Notes: generated from the letters alone by a model not told the origin. Shown: positions 39,648 through 48,545, numbered from the stretch's first letter. The stretch: 64,000 nt of DNA from Coraliomargarita sp965656715 (GCA_965656715.1 CBFHLR010000013.1:1-64000); one strand, 5' to 3'. Numbers and translations: made by a program.

Positions 39648-39671
39648 CTCAGGCGAGACGCCTGAGCTACC
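39648..39671 (+). repeat. CAGGCGAGACGCCTG palindromic repeat, copy 2
   Basis: CTCAGGCG pairs with CGCCTGAG around AGA, then CTACC. The terminal stem base pairs differ from the other copies but still match each other, which indicates selection for a folded structure. Confidence 0.75.
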
Positions 39672-39673
39672 GA

Positions 39674-40795
39674 CTAAATCTCCCGCGAGCCGACGTAGAC
39701 ACGGGCAACGCGTTTGGTGATCGAGCACAAGGCTTCCCACGCAATGGTGTTGGCCGTCTGGCTGAACTCCACTGCACTGAGTTCGGCGTCCTTGTTGGAG
39801 CCGATCAGCGTGGCGCGATCGCCGGGTTGCACGTCTTTGAGCTCGGTGACGTCGACGATGGTTTGGTCCATGGTGACACGGCCGAGAATTGGGCAGCGCG
39901 TTCCATGGATGAGCACTTCGCCCTTGTTGCTGAGCTCAAGCGGCACACCGTCGCCATAACCGGCTGCGAGCACCGCAATGCGTGAGTCCCTCGCAAGTTG
40001 TGCCGTTCGGTTATAGCTAATGTCGGTTCCAGCAGGCAGGGACTTTACGATCCCTACGCGCGTGTGAAAACTAAACACGGGCTCGACGGTGATGTGGCCC
40101 AGTGCTGAGTCTGGGTAGGGCTGAACGCCAAATTGCAACAGGCCGACGCGCACGGCGTTGAAGGGGCTATCTTGGCTGAGTGTTTGGAGTCCTGCAGAGT
40201 TATCCGCGTGAATGATCAGCTCGCTGGTGTCGACTTGCTCTAGTATCGCGAGGAGTCGCTTGCGTTGTAGGTGTGTGAAGTCGCGATCGGTGTCAGCGCT
40301 GGAAAAGTGTGTATAGATGCCTTCCAGCTGCAGGTGAGGAAAGGCACGAATGGCTTCGAGCAATTGAAGCGCTTCGCTATGCCAAACTCCGAGACGTCCC
40401 ATGCCAGTATCGATTTTCAGGTGCACCTTGAGATGCGTGCCACGTTGGTGGCCAAGTGCATTGAGTGCTTCAGCTTCAGCATGTGTGCTGATTGTTGCCG
40501 TCAGGTCGTGGTCAACCAGACGGTTGAGCTCTTGCGGTAGCACTGGACTTAAGATGAGGATAGGCCAACCGGCACCCATGTGGCGGATCTCGGCGGCTTC
40601 AGCGACATTGGCCACGGCGAAAGTGTCGACGCCACTTTGCATGAGTCGGCGCACCATATGAGGCATGCCGTGACCATAGGCATCGGCTTTGACTACCGAG
40701 ATGTAGCGCACGCCTGATGGCAGGGCCGCTTGAATGCGTTTCAGATTGCGTTCAAATGCGGCGAGATCGATCTCAGCCCAACAGCGATGTGGAAT
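39674..40795 (-). CDS. alr: Alanine racemase (start codon unresolved)
   Basis: This PLP enzyme converts L- to D-alanine for peptidoglycan. The catalytic lysine lies in VVKADAYGHG and the second catalytic residue region is LAAGYGDG. The C-terminal end includes GDRATLIG. The conserved N-terminal strand CWAEIDLAAFERNLKRIQ is encoded upstream of the first normal start codon (GTG at 40711), but that frame has no ATG, GTG or TTG up to a TAA at 40865-40867. An ATT at 40795 would give IPHRCWAEID. A one-base insertion in the G4 run near 40810-40813 would instead join it to an ATG (40852) within the tsaB end. The gene is clearly functional in sequence otherwise. Confidence 0.88.
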   Translation of the reverse strand: MPHRCWAEIDLAAFERNLKRIQAALPSGVRYISVVKADAYGHGMPHMVRRLMQSGVDTFAVANVAEAAEIRHMGAGWPILILSPVLPQELNRLVDHDLTATISTHAEAEALNALGHQRGTHLKVHLKIDTGMGRLGVWHSEALQLLEAIRAFPHLQLEGIYTHFSSADTDRDFTHLQRKRLLAILEQVDTSELIIHADNSAGLQTLSQDSPFNAVRVGLLQFGVQPYPDSALGHITVEPVFSFHTRVGIVKSLPAGTDISYNRTAQLARDSRIAVLAAGYGDGVPLELSNKGEVLIHGTRCPILGRVTMDQTIVDVTELKDVQPGDRATLIGSNKDAELSAVEFSQTANTIAWEALCSITKRVARVYVGSREI

Positions 40796-40817
40796 ATCTT
40801 TGATTGCGTGGGGCGGG

Positions 40818-41501
40818 TTAAGTGTTGGCGCGGTGGCGTTCGGCGGTCCATTTCTGGAAGGTGTTTACGCCGGCGTTATAGAGTTCTATTTGCCCTGTTG
40901 CGCGTATGAGGCCTGTTTGTCCGAGCACTTCAGGGAGGCGTTCGGGTCTGTAGACGGTTTCGCTCGCACCGCTGGGAGGTGCCTGCCAGCCCTTGCGTTG
41001 TGGCTGGTGGAAGAGAGCGTCTTTCCATGAGGCTAGCGTTTCGTCGTCGACGACTTCCGTTGCGCCGATCTGTCCGCTTTTAATTTTCACTGAGTTCCAC
41101 GCGCCTTTTTTCCAATCGGCGACCAGTAGGGCATCTGTTGCTTCCGGATGATCAATCTGAATGAGTCGTGCGGTCAGTTGTAGGCTGTTGTAGCTGTAGC
41201 GTTTGGCGGACTGAGGATACAATCGGCTCCAAGTTTCTATTGCCATGGAACAGAGGCGTAAGCCGAGCACCGACCCCGGACCCTCGCTGTAGACATACGC
41301 GCTAATCTGTTCGAACGATAACTTGGCCTTAGTTAGCACCTGGTCGACGGCCGTAAACAGGCCTTCGAGTGCCGGAGCTTCGATACGTAGGCTCGCTAGC
41401 CACTGCTGGTTTTGCAGTAGTCCAACAAAGACTGCGTTGCCGCTAGCATCAATCACGAGGGCGGGTCTATCAGAGGCAAGGTGTTGCGCGGAGTCACTCA
41501 T
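40818..41501 (-). CDS. tsaB: TsaB-like tRNA threonylcarbamoyladenosine protein
   Basis: The 227 residues match TsaB (YeaZ), the scaffolding partner of TsaD in making t6A37 on tRNAs. The signature SEGPGSVLGLRLCSMAIETW corresponds to the family GPGSFTGLR motif. The N-terminus ALVIDASGNAVFVGLLQNQQW fits the ASKHA fold. It lies directly upstream of alr in the same orientation, with the alr frame overlapping its end. Confidence 0.85.
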   Translation of the reverse strand: MSDSAQHLASDRPALVIDASGNAVFVGLLQNQQWLASLRIEAPALEGLFTAVDQVLTKAKLSFEQISAYVYSEGPGSVLGLRLCSMAIETWSRLYPQSAKRYSYNSLQLTARLIQIDHPEATDALLVADWKKGAWNSVKIKSGQIGATEVVDDETLASWKDALFHQPQRKGWQAPPSGASETVYRPERLPEVLGQTGLIRATGQIELYNAGVNTFQKWTAERHRANT

Positions 41502-41764
41502 TCTTAGTTTAATCCTGAAGGCAAAGCCTCTACGGTGGCAAGCGAGAGCTACTCACAATTTACGCGTCTCACTGTGAGGGGTATGCTCTAGTGCCTGTCA
41601 AAAAGATGCTTTGTGTGTGTGAATAGCTTGTAACAATGACTTGCATCGACCGATTTTAGCGACAATCGACTGGAATATTGACGTGTGGTCGGGCATCTTG
41701 ATTGTGCTGATAGTAGCAGGAGCTTTCAAGTGACCGAAGGCGCTGGCTGAAGAATTTTAATGTA

Positions 41765-42718
41765 ATGAGTAGTCAAACATCAGATATTTATAGTAGCGAC
41801 GCATGGGAACGCCTGCGCGAGCGCTTTGAAGGCTCCGAGATGAGCGATATGGAATTGCACATTCTAGGGCAGAACGCGGGGAAGTCCTGGCCGTTCAAGG
41901 GCCCGGATGAAACGCCTGCCAAGTATCTGGAGTATGATTTCGACGATTTGGGCTCTGTGCCGGGCTTGGTCGGTAAGAAACGTCGCGTGCAAATCCTGAT
42001 GGATATCTTAACCGAGACTTTGGCCTTCGATGATCCATTTGCGGATATGGCGGACAAGGTTGAGGCCGATGGTGAGCATGATGTTACTTATGAGCGGGTC
42101 ATGGTTCGTTTCGAAATTCCGGAGGCTTATCCGGCTAAATTCATTGCGCTGGATTCTGAGGCGAGTGGCTTGCTCAAGCAGCAGGGGTGCGAGACCTTGG
42201 GAGAGGTTATTACCTACGCGGCAAATTTGCCCTATGATTCGATTGGTGCTGAAGACCTGAAGAGTTTCCTAAATTTGCTGGGTCACAAAGATGAACTTGG
42301 GATCGGCCGCTATATTCCGTATCGTCGTGGTAAGCCTGGTTTGCATCTTGCGGAAGCGGTCGGGCTGATCGCCGCGAATCTGCCGGAGAATCTACAGTTG
42401 GAGCTCTTGAGCCAAACGGGAGTGGATTTGAAGCCGGACGAAGCTGCGAAGCTCGAGGCCGCCAGCACCTTGACCTTGGAAGGGCAGTTGAAGACTGCAC
42501 TTGAGCAAATTGACGCGATCGCTGAGTGGTTTGCCACGGAGGCCGCGGAGTTGCAGCAGTTAATCGAGGAGGGCGGCTCTTACGAGCGCTACTTCATCAC
42601 TATTAATGATGCCCGCACGGAGCGCATCGCTCTGGCTTTGGCCCGTATTCAGTTCGGTGATCCGACTAAGGAGCGCACTGGTCTGATGGCGAAGCTTGGC
42701 GGCATCTTTGGAAAATGA
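41765..42718 (+). CDS. Uncharacterised protein, helical C-terminus
   Basis: The 317 residues are soluble and acidic with no recognised domain. The first half is mixed (LGSVPGLVGKKRRVQILMDI); residues 140-230 contain FLNLLGHKDELGIGRYIPY and may hold helix-hairpin-helix-like turns. The last 70 residues are helical (EQIDAIAEWFATEAAELQQL). It is 6 bp upstream of a coiled-coil gene, so they probably form an operon. It starts at an ATG; the 263-bp region before it holds nothing I can identify. Confidence 0.65.
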   Translation: MSSQTSDIYSSDAWERLRERFEGSEMSDMELHILGQNAGKSWPFKGPDETPAKYLEYDFDDLGSVPGLVGKKRRVQILMDILTETLAFDDPFADMADKVEADGEHDVTYERVMVRFEIPEAYPAKFIALDSEASGLLKQQGCETLGEVITYAANLPYDSIGAEDLKSFLNLLGHKDELGIGRYIPYRRGKPGLHLAEAVGLIAANLPENLQLELLSQTGVDLKPDEAAKLEAASTLTLEGQLKTALEQIDAIAEWFATEAAELQQLIEEGGSYERYFITINDARTERIALALARIQFGDPTKERTGLMAKLGGIFGK

Positions 42719-42724
42719 TTCCCT

Positions 42725-43222
42725 ATGTCTAATACCACCTCCAATTCTGATGAAGGTTCTTTCTGGGACCGCGAAGCACTCCTCGCCGCGCGTGAGAATG
42801 AACTCTACGAAAAAGAGCAAGAGCTAAAGCAGCGTGAGCTTGCAGTTCAGGCAGAGGAAGCTGTTCGAGTTGAGAAAAATCGTGACTTGGAGCAACGCGA
42901 GGCAGTTGTTGTGGATCGCGAATTGACGCTACGGGAGACCGAAGCACTGCTGGATGCTCGGGAGAAGGTGATCAATGCCTCCAGTCAGACTGCAGCTCCG
43001 ATGGATATTGAAAGCCTGCAAGCGGAAGCTTTGTTGAAGATCCAGGCACAGTTTGACGTGCGTGAGGCCAAAATGAAAGAGGCCGAACAGGCGCTCCGTG
43101 AGCGTGAGGCCTATGTTGAAGAATGTGAGAATACCCTTTCCGAGCGTGGGCAGCAGTTGCAAGAGCGTGAAGCGCGTATTGAGCAGTCGGAAGAGGACTT
43201 ATCGATCCGTTCGGAGGCTTAA
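42725..43222 (+). CDS. Coiled-coil protein of unknown function
   Basis: The 165 residues are almost entirely heptad-rich and charged (QELKQRELAVQAEEAVRVEK, REAYVEECENTLSERGQQLQ), typical of a long coiled coil. There is no signal peptide, membrane segment or catalytic motif. It probably partners the preceding protein, 6 bp upstream. It is convergent with the PfkB gene, with 4 bp between stop codons. Confidence 0.75.
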   Translation: MSNTTSNSDEGSFWDREALLAARENELYEKEQELKQRELAVQAEEAVRVEKNRDLEQREAVVVDRELTLRETEALLDAREKVINASSQTAAPMDIESLQAEALLKIQAQFDVREAKMKEAEQALREREAYVEECENTLSERGQQLQEREARIEQSEEDLSIRSEA

Positions 43223-43226
43223 GCTT

Positions 43227-44108
43227 TTAACAGCCCAACAGTGCGTTGACACGTGCCTTTGTGGGCAACGCGCTGCGGGCACCTTTAGCCAAACAGGTGA
43301 GGGCACCCGTCGCACAGGAACGGCGGAAGTTGTTGTGCAAGCTCAAGCCTTGGGCCAGCCCGAGTGCGAAGGCACCGTGAAAGGCATCGCCTGCACCAGT
43401 GGTGTCGACGGGCTCAATGTCGAAGGCCTCCATGTGGTGTTGTCCGTTGTCGTCTTGCCAATACACGCCCTCAGCACCCCAAGTCGCGGCAATTACAGGA
43501 GCGGCGCCGTCGAGTGCGGCCAATGCTATGCGCGGATCTTCCTCGTGGCTCATTTGCTTGGCGAATTTCTCCGAGGCGATCAGGTAGTCGACTTTGTTGA
43601 ACAATAGCTGGGTGCCGTCGTTGAGCGAACCGGCATCCAGCACCGAGGGAATGCCGAGCTCTCGGGCTTGTTCGACCAGTTTCAGGGAGAGTAGCGGTTG
43701 GTGGCCATCGACTAGCAGCACCTTTGCCGGATGTGTGTGCAAGGAAACGGCGTCTGCCGGGCTGATGGCTTCCGGAGAGCGGTAGTCGATGATCGAACGG
43801 CAGCCGTCGGGCTTAATGGTGACCGCAGCCACGGGAGTGGGGGCGTTACCGAGTTCGAGGCCTTCAGTATCCACTCCCTCGGCATGTAGTTCGTCGAGGT
43901 GGGCTTGTCCGAAGGCATCTTGCCCAAGGTAGCCCACGAAGCGGGCGTTACCGCCGAGTCGAGCGATGGTCACTGCGGCATTGGCTGCTGGCCCGCCGCC
44001 GCAAGTATGCATGGCAGTGGCGCGCAGTTTCTCATCTGCACCGGGATGGTGCGAGGCCGCAAAGTTGATGTCCACGCAGGCGTAGCCGATGCAGAGGACG
44101 TCGATCAT
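43227..44108 (-). CDS. PfkB-family carbohydrate kinase
   Basis: The 293 residues form a ribokinase-fold sugar kinase. The N-terminal glycine motif is CGGGPAANAAVTIARLGG, and the C-terminal signature DTTGAGDAFHGAFALGLAQG holds the catalytic Asp. Substrate cannot be fixed from sequence; ribokinase- or adenosine kinase-like activities are possible. It is single-gene, convergent with the coiled-coil gene, and followed upstream by cysJ across a repeat. Confidence 0.88.
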   Translation of the reverse strand: MIDVLCIGYACVDINFAASHHPGADEKLRATAMHTCGGGPAANAAVTIARLGGNARFVGYLGQDAFGQAHLDELHAEGVDTEGLELGNAPTPVAAVTIKPDGCRSIIDYRSPEAISPADAVSLHTHPAKVLLVDGHQPLLSLKLVEQARELGIPSVLDAGSLNDGTQLLFNKVDYLIASEKFAKQMSHEEDPRIALAALDGAAPVIAATWGAEGVYWQDDNGQHHMEAFDIEPVDTTGAGDAFHGAFALGLAQGLSLHNNFRRSCATGALTCLAKGARSALPTKARVNALLGC

Positions 44109-44123
44109 TGGAAGTGTTAAACC

Positions 44124-44137
44124 TGAAGAGTGAAGAG
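44124..44137. repeat. TGAAGAG tandem pair
   Basis: Two perfect copies of TGAAGAG followed by TGAAAA in the 63-bp gap between the PfkB gene and cysJ. Similar GAAGAGTGAA strings are dispersed in many genomes; here it adjoins the CAGGCGAGACGCCTG repeat. Confidence 0.45.
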
Positions 44138-44143
44138 TGAAAA

Positions 44144-44167
44144 CACAGGCGAGACGCCTGTGCTACC
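44144..44167 (+). repeat. CAGGCGAGACGCCTG palindromic repeat, copy 3
   Basis: CACAGGCG pairs with CGCCTGTG around AGA and is followed by CTACC. It lies 5 bp beyond the cysJ stop codon and may also act as its 3' stem-loop. Confidence 0.75.
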
Positions 44168-44171
44168 AAGC

Positions 44172-45956
44172 TTAGTAGACGTCGCGGAGGTAGCGCTTGT
44201 CGGACTTGAGTTGCTTCACGTAGGCCGCTGCGTCGTCTTCGCTGAGGCCGCCTTCCTGGGCGATCACATCGTGGAGTGCCTTGTCGACGTCGGCCGCCAT
44301 ACGGCTTGCGTCACCGCAGACGTAGAAGGATGCGCCGTCTTGCAACCACTGGTAAAGTTCCTTGCCGTTTTCGCGCATGCGGTCTTGCACATACACTTTG
44401 TGTGCCTGATCGCGGGAGAAGGCGACGTCGAGCTTGTTGAGCACGCCGTCGGCCAAGTAGCTTTGGAATTCAGTCTGATAGAGGAAGTCGGTCAGGTAGT
44501 GCTGATCACCAAAGATGAGCCAGTTCTTGCCTTCGGCTTCCGTCGCAGCGCGCTCTTCGATGAATGCGCGGAACGGTGCGATACCGGTGCCAGGGCCGAC
44601 CATGATGACGGGTGCATTTGGATCGGCTGGCAGCTTGAAGTTCTTATTCGGGGTGACGAAGACGTCGGCCTTTTGGCCTTCTTCAATGCGATCGGCCAGA
44701 TAGGTGGAGCACACGCCCTTGCGCTCGCGACCATTGGAATCGTAGCGCACGACGCCGACGGTGAGGTGCACTTCGTCTTCGTGTGCCTTCGGGCTGGAAG
44801 CGATCGAGTAGAGGCGAGGCGGAAGCTTGCGCATGATGCTGGCAAGGCCTTGCGCGTCGATCTCCTTGGCAGGGAAGTCGACCAAAACGTCGACGATTTC
44901 GCGACCCCAGCTGTAGTCGTTGAGCTTTTCCTTGTCGTTGATCAGCACTTCCAGTGCGTCGCTCTTGGCGAACTCGTTGTATCGGTTGAGCACTGGCTTT
45001 GAAATCGCTGTGATGTCGAGCTGACTGGTCAGCGCGTCACGAAGTGTGAATTCGCCGTCCTTGAGTGTGACCTTGGCTGCGCCATCGAGCTTGGTGGCTT
45101 CGAGGATGGCGTCGATCACGTCGTCGGCGTTGTGCGGAACGACTGCGAGCGCGTCGCCTGTTTCGTAAGTCAGACCAGAACCTTCGAGGTCGAACTCAAG
45201 GTGGATGGTTTCCTTGGCGGAACCGGCACCATTCAAGAGCACGCGCTCTTTGAGTTCAGCAGGGAAGGGGTTCTTGCGGGAATATTTGACGGCCGGTGCT
45301 GCGGCAACAGCTCCAGCGGCTGCGACGGGAGCTGCGGTTGTGATCGCTTCCTTGGCGAGTGTGCCGAGGGCGGCGTCCACCCAAGCAGCGTAGTCGTCGT
45401 CATAGTCGACGTCGCAATCCTTGCGGTCGGCGATACGCTTGCCGCCGAGTGCTTCGAGGCGCGCGTCAAAGTCTTTACTCATCTTGCAGAAGTGCTCGTA
45501 GCTGGTGTCACCGAGACCGAGCACGGAGAAACGCACACCGTCGAACTTCGGTGCGCTGTCGCCCATGAAGCTTTCGTAGAAATCGACGGAATTTTCCGGT
45601 GGATCGCCTTCGCCCCAGGTGCTGACGATCACGAGCAGGTTTTCCACCTTCTTGAGCTTGGCCGGGCTGATGTCGCCCATGCTGACCGCCTTGGCCTTGA
45701 AGCCCTTGCCGTTCGCAGCCTTCACCGTTTGATCGGCGAGGCCTTCTGCGTTGCCGGATTCTGAGCCGAACAGAACAGTCAGTTCTGGCTTTGCAGCAGC
45801 AACAGGTGCTGCTGGAGCGGCGCCACCCTGACCAGCGCGCAAACCACTGATAAAGCCTTCCAGCCACATGATTTGATCGGGCTGCAAAGTGGGCAGCACG
45901 GCGTTGAGCGCTTGCTGCTGTTCGGGTGTGAGTGGTGAAGTTGCTGGTATAGTCAT
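44172..45956 (-). CDS. cysJ: NADPH-sulfite reductase flavoprotein
   Basis: This 594-residue diflavin reductase has an N-terminal flavodoxin (FMN) domain with FGSESGNAEGLAD and STWGEGDPPEN. The FAD-binding part holds RLYSIASSPK and GVCSTYLADR, and the NADPH-binding part holds MVGPGTGIAPFRAFIEER. It ends in KRYLRDVY, the CysJ family C-terminus. It passes electrons from NADPH to the sulfite reductase hemoprotein (CysI) in assimilatory sulfate reduction. It is divergent from cysI across a 202-bp region; the usual arrangement is a co-directional operon. Start is the ATG at 45956. Confidence 0.92.
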   Translation of the reverse strand: MTIPATSPLTPEQQQALNAVLPTLQPDQIMWLEGFISGLRAGQGGAAPAAPVAAAKPELTVLFGSESGNAEGLADQTVKAANGKGFKAKAVSMGDISPAKLKKVENLLVIVSTWGEGDPPENSVDFYESFMGDSAPKFDGVRFSVLGLGDTSYEHFCKMSKDFDARLEALGGKRIADRKDCDVDYDDDYAAWVDAALGTLAKEAITTAAPVAAAGAVAAAPAVKYSRKNPFPAELKERVLLNGAGSAKETIHLEFDLEGSGLTYETGDALAVVPHNADDVIDAILEATKLDGAAKVTLKDGEFTLRDALTSQLDITAISKPVLNRYNEFAKSDALEVLINDKEKLNDYSWGREIVDVLVDFPAKEIDAQGLASIMRKLPPRLYSIASSPKAHEDEVHLTVGVVRYDSNGRERKGVCSTYLADRIEEGQKADVFVTPNKNFKLPADPNAPVIMVGPGTGIAPFRAFIEERAATEAEGKNWLIFGDQHYLTDFLYQTEFQSYLADGVLNKLDVAFSRDQAHKVYVQDRMRENGKELYQWLQDGASFYVCGDASRMAADVDKALHDVIAQEGGLSEDDAAAYVKQLKSDKRYLRDVY

Positions 45957-46032
45957 CGCAAGAGAGATCTGTTAAAGCTGTGGAAATGAATCAATTGTTG
46001 GCCAAAATGCTAGCTTGAATTGCCGCTTTTGG

Positions 46033-46071
46033 TCTTTTCTTAGGTTTTTGAGTGACAAACCTAAGAAAAGA
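46033..46071. promoter_or_regulatory. Perfect 15-bp dyad between cysJ and cysI
   Basis: TCTTTTCTTAGGTTT (46033-46047) and AAACCTAAGAAAAGA (46057-46071) are perfect reverse complements with a 9-nt spacer. The centre is about 96 bp from the cysJ start codon and 107 bp from the cysI start codon, almost symmetric. There is no T-run directly beside the stem, so I favour a shared operator over a terminator. Confidence 0.7.
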
Positions 46072-46158
46072 GTCAATTTAATCTGAAAATAATTTGCGCC
46101 CCCGTGGTTGAGCGGGCAGTTTGCGCAGCTTTATTGAACGCATTTAACTTAGAGTATT

Positions 46159-47925
46159 ATGATTTCCGACAGTCAGGCACCGCAGAAATTGCACAAGAAC
46201 GAAGGCATCAAGACCAACAGTAACTACCTCCGAGGCACCTTGCTGGAGAGTCTGGCAGATGTCTCCACCGGTGCAATCGCTACCGACGATCAGCAGCTTT
46301 CGAAGTTCCACGGCCTGTATCAGCAGGATGACCGCGACGTGCGCAACGACCGCCGCAAGCACAAGCTGGACAAGGCATACTCCTTCCTGGCACGTATTTG
46401 CTTGCCGGGCGGAGTGACTACTCCCGAGCAATGGTTGGTGGTCGATGAGTTGGCTAACTTCTGTGCGTTCAATACCATTAAGTTGACCACACGTCAGGCC
46501 TATCAGCTGCACGGCATCCTGAAGGGCAACCTCAAGGACGTGATCAGCCGTTGTAACGAAACCGCGATGACGACACTCGCGGCCTGTGGTGATGTGAACC
46601 GCAACGTGATGTGCATTCCGAATCCGGATGCCAGTGAGGTGCACGCGGAAGTGCAGCGCATCACTGAGGAGATTGATGCACACCTGAAGCCGCAGACTCC
46701 CGCATTCCCCGAAATGTGGTTGGACGGCAAGCCGATCAAGCTTGGCGTCGAGGCTGAAGCCGTGCGCTCGCAGGACTGCGGTGGCGACGAGGTTGAGCCG
46801 CTCTACGGCAAGACCTACCTGCCACGTAAGTTCAAGATCGCGGTGGCGATCCCGCCGAACAACGACGTCGATATTTTCGCCAACTGCCTCGGCTTCATCG
46901 CAATCATTGAAGACGGCAAGCTCGCTGGCTTCAACGTGACGGTTGGTGGCGGCATGGGCATGACCCACGGCAATGAAAAGACCTTCCCGCGTCTCGCGGA
47001 TGTGCTTTGCTTCTGCACACCGGATCAGGCGGTGGCAGTTGCTGAGAAAATTGTAACCATCCAGCGTGACCACGGTAACCGTGTCGAGCGTGCCAACGCG
47101 CGTTTCAAATATACCGTCGAACGCCTCGGTGTGGACTGGATCCGCAAGGAGCTGGAAAACCGCCTCGGCTACGAGCTCGAAGATCCACGCGACTACAAGT
47201 TTACCGACAACGGTGACCGCTTTGGCTGGTCCGAGAGTGCGAACGGCACGTGGAACCTCGGCCTCTTCATCGAAGGTGGCCGCGTGGTCGATACCGAAGG
47301 CAAGCCGCTGAAGACCGGCATGCGTGAAATCGCTAAGGTTCACAAGGGTGACTTCCGCCTCACCGGTAACCAGAATTTGGTCATCGGCAATGTCGCCGCT
47401 GAAGATAAGGATCAGATCGACGCGCTGGTGGAGCAATACGGCCTCGACGGCTACAAGACTGCTTCCGGTTTGCGCAAGGGACAGATCGCCTGTGTGGCGC
47501 TGCCGACTTGTGGACTCGCACTCGCTGAGTCGGAGCGTTACCTGCCAACCTTGGTGGACGCGCTTGAAGACACCATCGAAAAGGCTGGCTTGCGTGATGA
47601 CTCCATCGTCATTCGTTCGACTGGTTGCCCGAATGGTTGTGGCCGTCCGTATCTCGGTGAGATCGGTCTGGTCGGTAAGGTTCCGGGCAAATACAATTTG
47701 TATCTCGGTGCCGGCTTTGAAGGTCAGCGTTTGAACAAGCTTTACCGCACATCTGCTACGCACGATGAAATAGTCGAAGCCCTGAAGCCAATCCTATTGG
47801 ATTTCGCCAAAGAGCGTGAAGCAGGTGAGCGCTTTGGTGACTTCACGATCCGCAAGGGCTATGTGAAAGCGACTCCAGCAGGCAATCAGTTCCACGCCGA
47901 CATCGCAGACGAAGCAAAGGCCTAA
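46159..47925 (+). CDS. cysI: Sulfite reductase hemoprotein (beta subunit)
   Basis: The 588 residues form a siroheme/[4Fe-4S] sulfite reductase that reduces sulfite to sulfide by six electrons. The four cluster cysteines are Cys445 and Cys451 in CVALPTCG, and Cys490 and Cys494 in TGCPNGCGRPY. The N-terminal part has NDRRKHKLDKAYSFLARI and TTRQAYQLHGI, the siroheme-contact arginine and His regions. Homology to CysI rather than NirA is favoured by the adjacent, divergent cysJ. No Shine-Dalgarno precedes the ATG. A strong terminator follows. Confidence 0.93.
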   Translation: MISDSQAPQKLHKNEGIKTNSNYLRGTLLESLADVSTGAIATDDQQLSKFHGLYQQDDRDVRNDRRKHKLDKAYSFLARICLPGGVTTPEQWLVVDELANFCAFNTIKLTTRQAYQLHGILKGNLKDVISRCNETAMTTLAACGDVNRNVMCIPNPDASEVHAEVQRITEEIDAHLKPQTPAFPEMWLDGKPIKLGVEAEAVRSQDCGGDEVEPLYGKTYLPRKFKIAVAIPPNNDVDIFANCLGFIAIIEDGKLAGFNVTVGGGMGMTHGNEKTFPRLADVLCFCTPDQAVAVAEKIVTIQRDHGNRVERANARFKYTVERLGVDWIRKELENRLGYELEDPRDYKFTDNGDRFGWSESANGTWNLGLFIEGGRVVDTEGKPLKTGMREIAKVHKGDFRLTGNQNLVIGNVAAEDKDQIDALVEQYGLDGYKTASGLRKGQIACVALPTCGLALAESERYLPTLVDALEDTIEKAGLRDDSIVIRSTGCPNGCGRPYLGEIGLVGKVPGKYNLYLGAGFEGQRLNKLYRTSATHDEIVEALKPILLDFAKEREAGERFGDFTIRKGYVKATPAGNQFHADIADEAKA

Positions 47926-47949
47926 GCTTAGGAAGTAGTTAATATTTTT

Positions 47950-47986
47950 AACAGGCAGACTGCTCGATGCGGTCTGCCTGTTTTTT
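47950..47986 (+). terminator. Rho-independent terminator after cysI
   Basis: AACAGGCAGAC (47950-47960) pairs with GTCTGCCTGTT (47972-47982), followed by a T-run to 47986. It starts 25 bp after the cysI stop codon. Confidence 0.88.
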
Positions 47987-48011
47987 GTGTGTCATTCACG
48001 TCGACAATTGA

Positions 48012-48034
48012 AACAGGCGAGACGCCTGTTCTAC
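48012..48034 (+). repeat. CAGGCGAGACGCCTG palindromic repeat, copy 4
   Basis: AACAGGCG pairs with CGCCTGTT around AGA, then CTAC. It differs from copy 3 at compensating stem positions. It lies in the gap between cysI and the small membrane protein gene. Confidence 0.75.
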
Positions 48035-48077
48035 TTTACTTAGCATTGATTACGGCTCACGTTTGCTCAGCGTGGAA

Positions 48078-48488
48078 ATGATCGAAGCACAGTTACCCCT
48101 ATGGCGTCATGTTATCGACTTTGGCTTGGTCGTTTTGATCTGGCTGGTGCAGCTGATTATTTATCCAAGCTTTCGTCATGTGGACCCGGCGCAGCTTCAA
48201 GCTTGGCATCAGCGCTATGTGGGCCGAATCGGCTCAATTGTTGGCCCCTTAATGATGACTCAAGTAATTGTTGTTTCAGTGCAGTGCACTGTTGCACTGA
48301 ATTTTGCCAACGCGCTCTCGATTATCTGTGTCTGCCTGTGTTGGCTGAGCTCCTTCGCACTGTCGATTCCATGTCACCGCAAGATCGAACAAGGGCAGGG
48401 CACCGCAGAGGTGCTGGATCGATTGGTGGGAACCAACTGGCCACGCACTGTTTTGTGGACGGCGGTGTTTGGGCTTGGATTTATTTAA
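48078..48488 (+). CDS. Small integral membrane protein
   Basis: The 136 residues contain four hydrophobic helices (VIDFGLVVLIWLVQLIIY, IVGPLMMTQVIVVSVQ, LSIICVCLCWLSSFALSI and TVLWTAVFGLGFI). Motifs IIYPSFRHVD, AWHQRYVGRIG and CHRKIEQGQG occur in short conserved membrane proteins of unknown role. The ATG at 48078 is preferred over the TTG at 48063. Function unknown. Its stop codon is directly followed by an ACTACGAAA repeat. Confidence 0.72.
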   Translation: MIEAQLPLWRHVIDFGLVVLIWLVQLIIYPSFRHVDPAQLQAWHQRYVGRIGSIVGPLMMTQVIVVSVQCTVALNFANALSIICVCLCWLSSFALSIPCHRKIEQGQGTAEVLDRLVGTNWPRTVLWTAVFGLGFI

Positions 48489-48515
48489 CTACGAAAGACG
48501 CGAAACGCGCGAAAG
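48487..48515 (+). repeat. ACTACGAAA repeat, second copy
   Basis: ACTACGAAAGACGCGAAA then CGCGCGAAAG, related to 23424-23454. It overlaps the stop codon of the membrane protein gene, as do some other repeat copies in this window. Confidence 0.6.
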
Positions 48516-48545
48516 TTTGAGATCGGGTCGAAGCTTTCGTTTTTC

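Noticed and set aside
41502..41764. Intergenic region between tsaB and the 317-residue gene examined for tRNA or small RNA
   Set aside because: No cloverleaf or strong hairpin was apparent.
46144..47763. 539-codon open frame opposite cysI
   Set aside because: Antisense of a real gene with high codon bias; no family resemblance.
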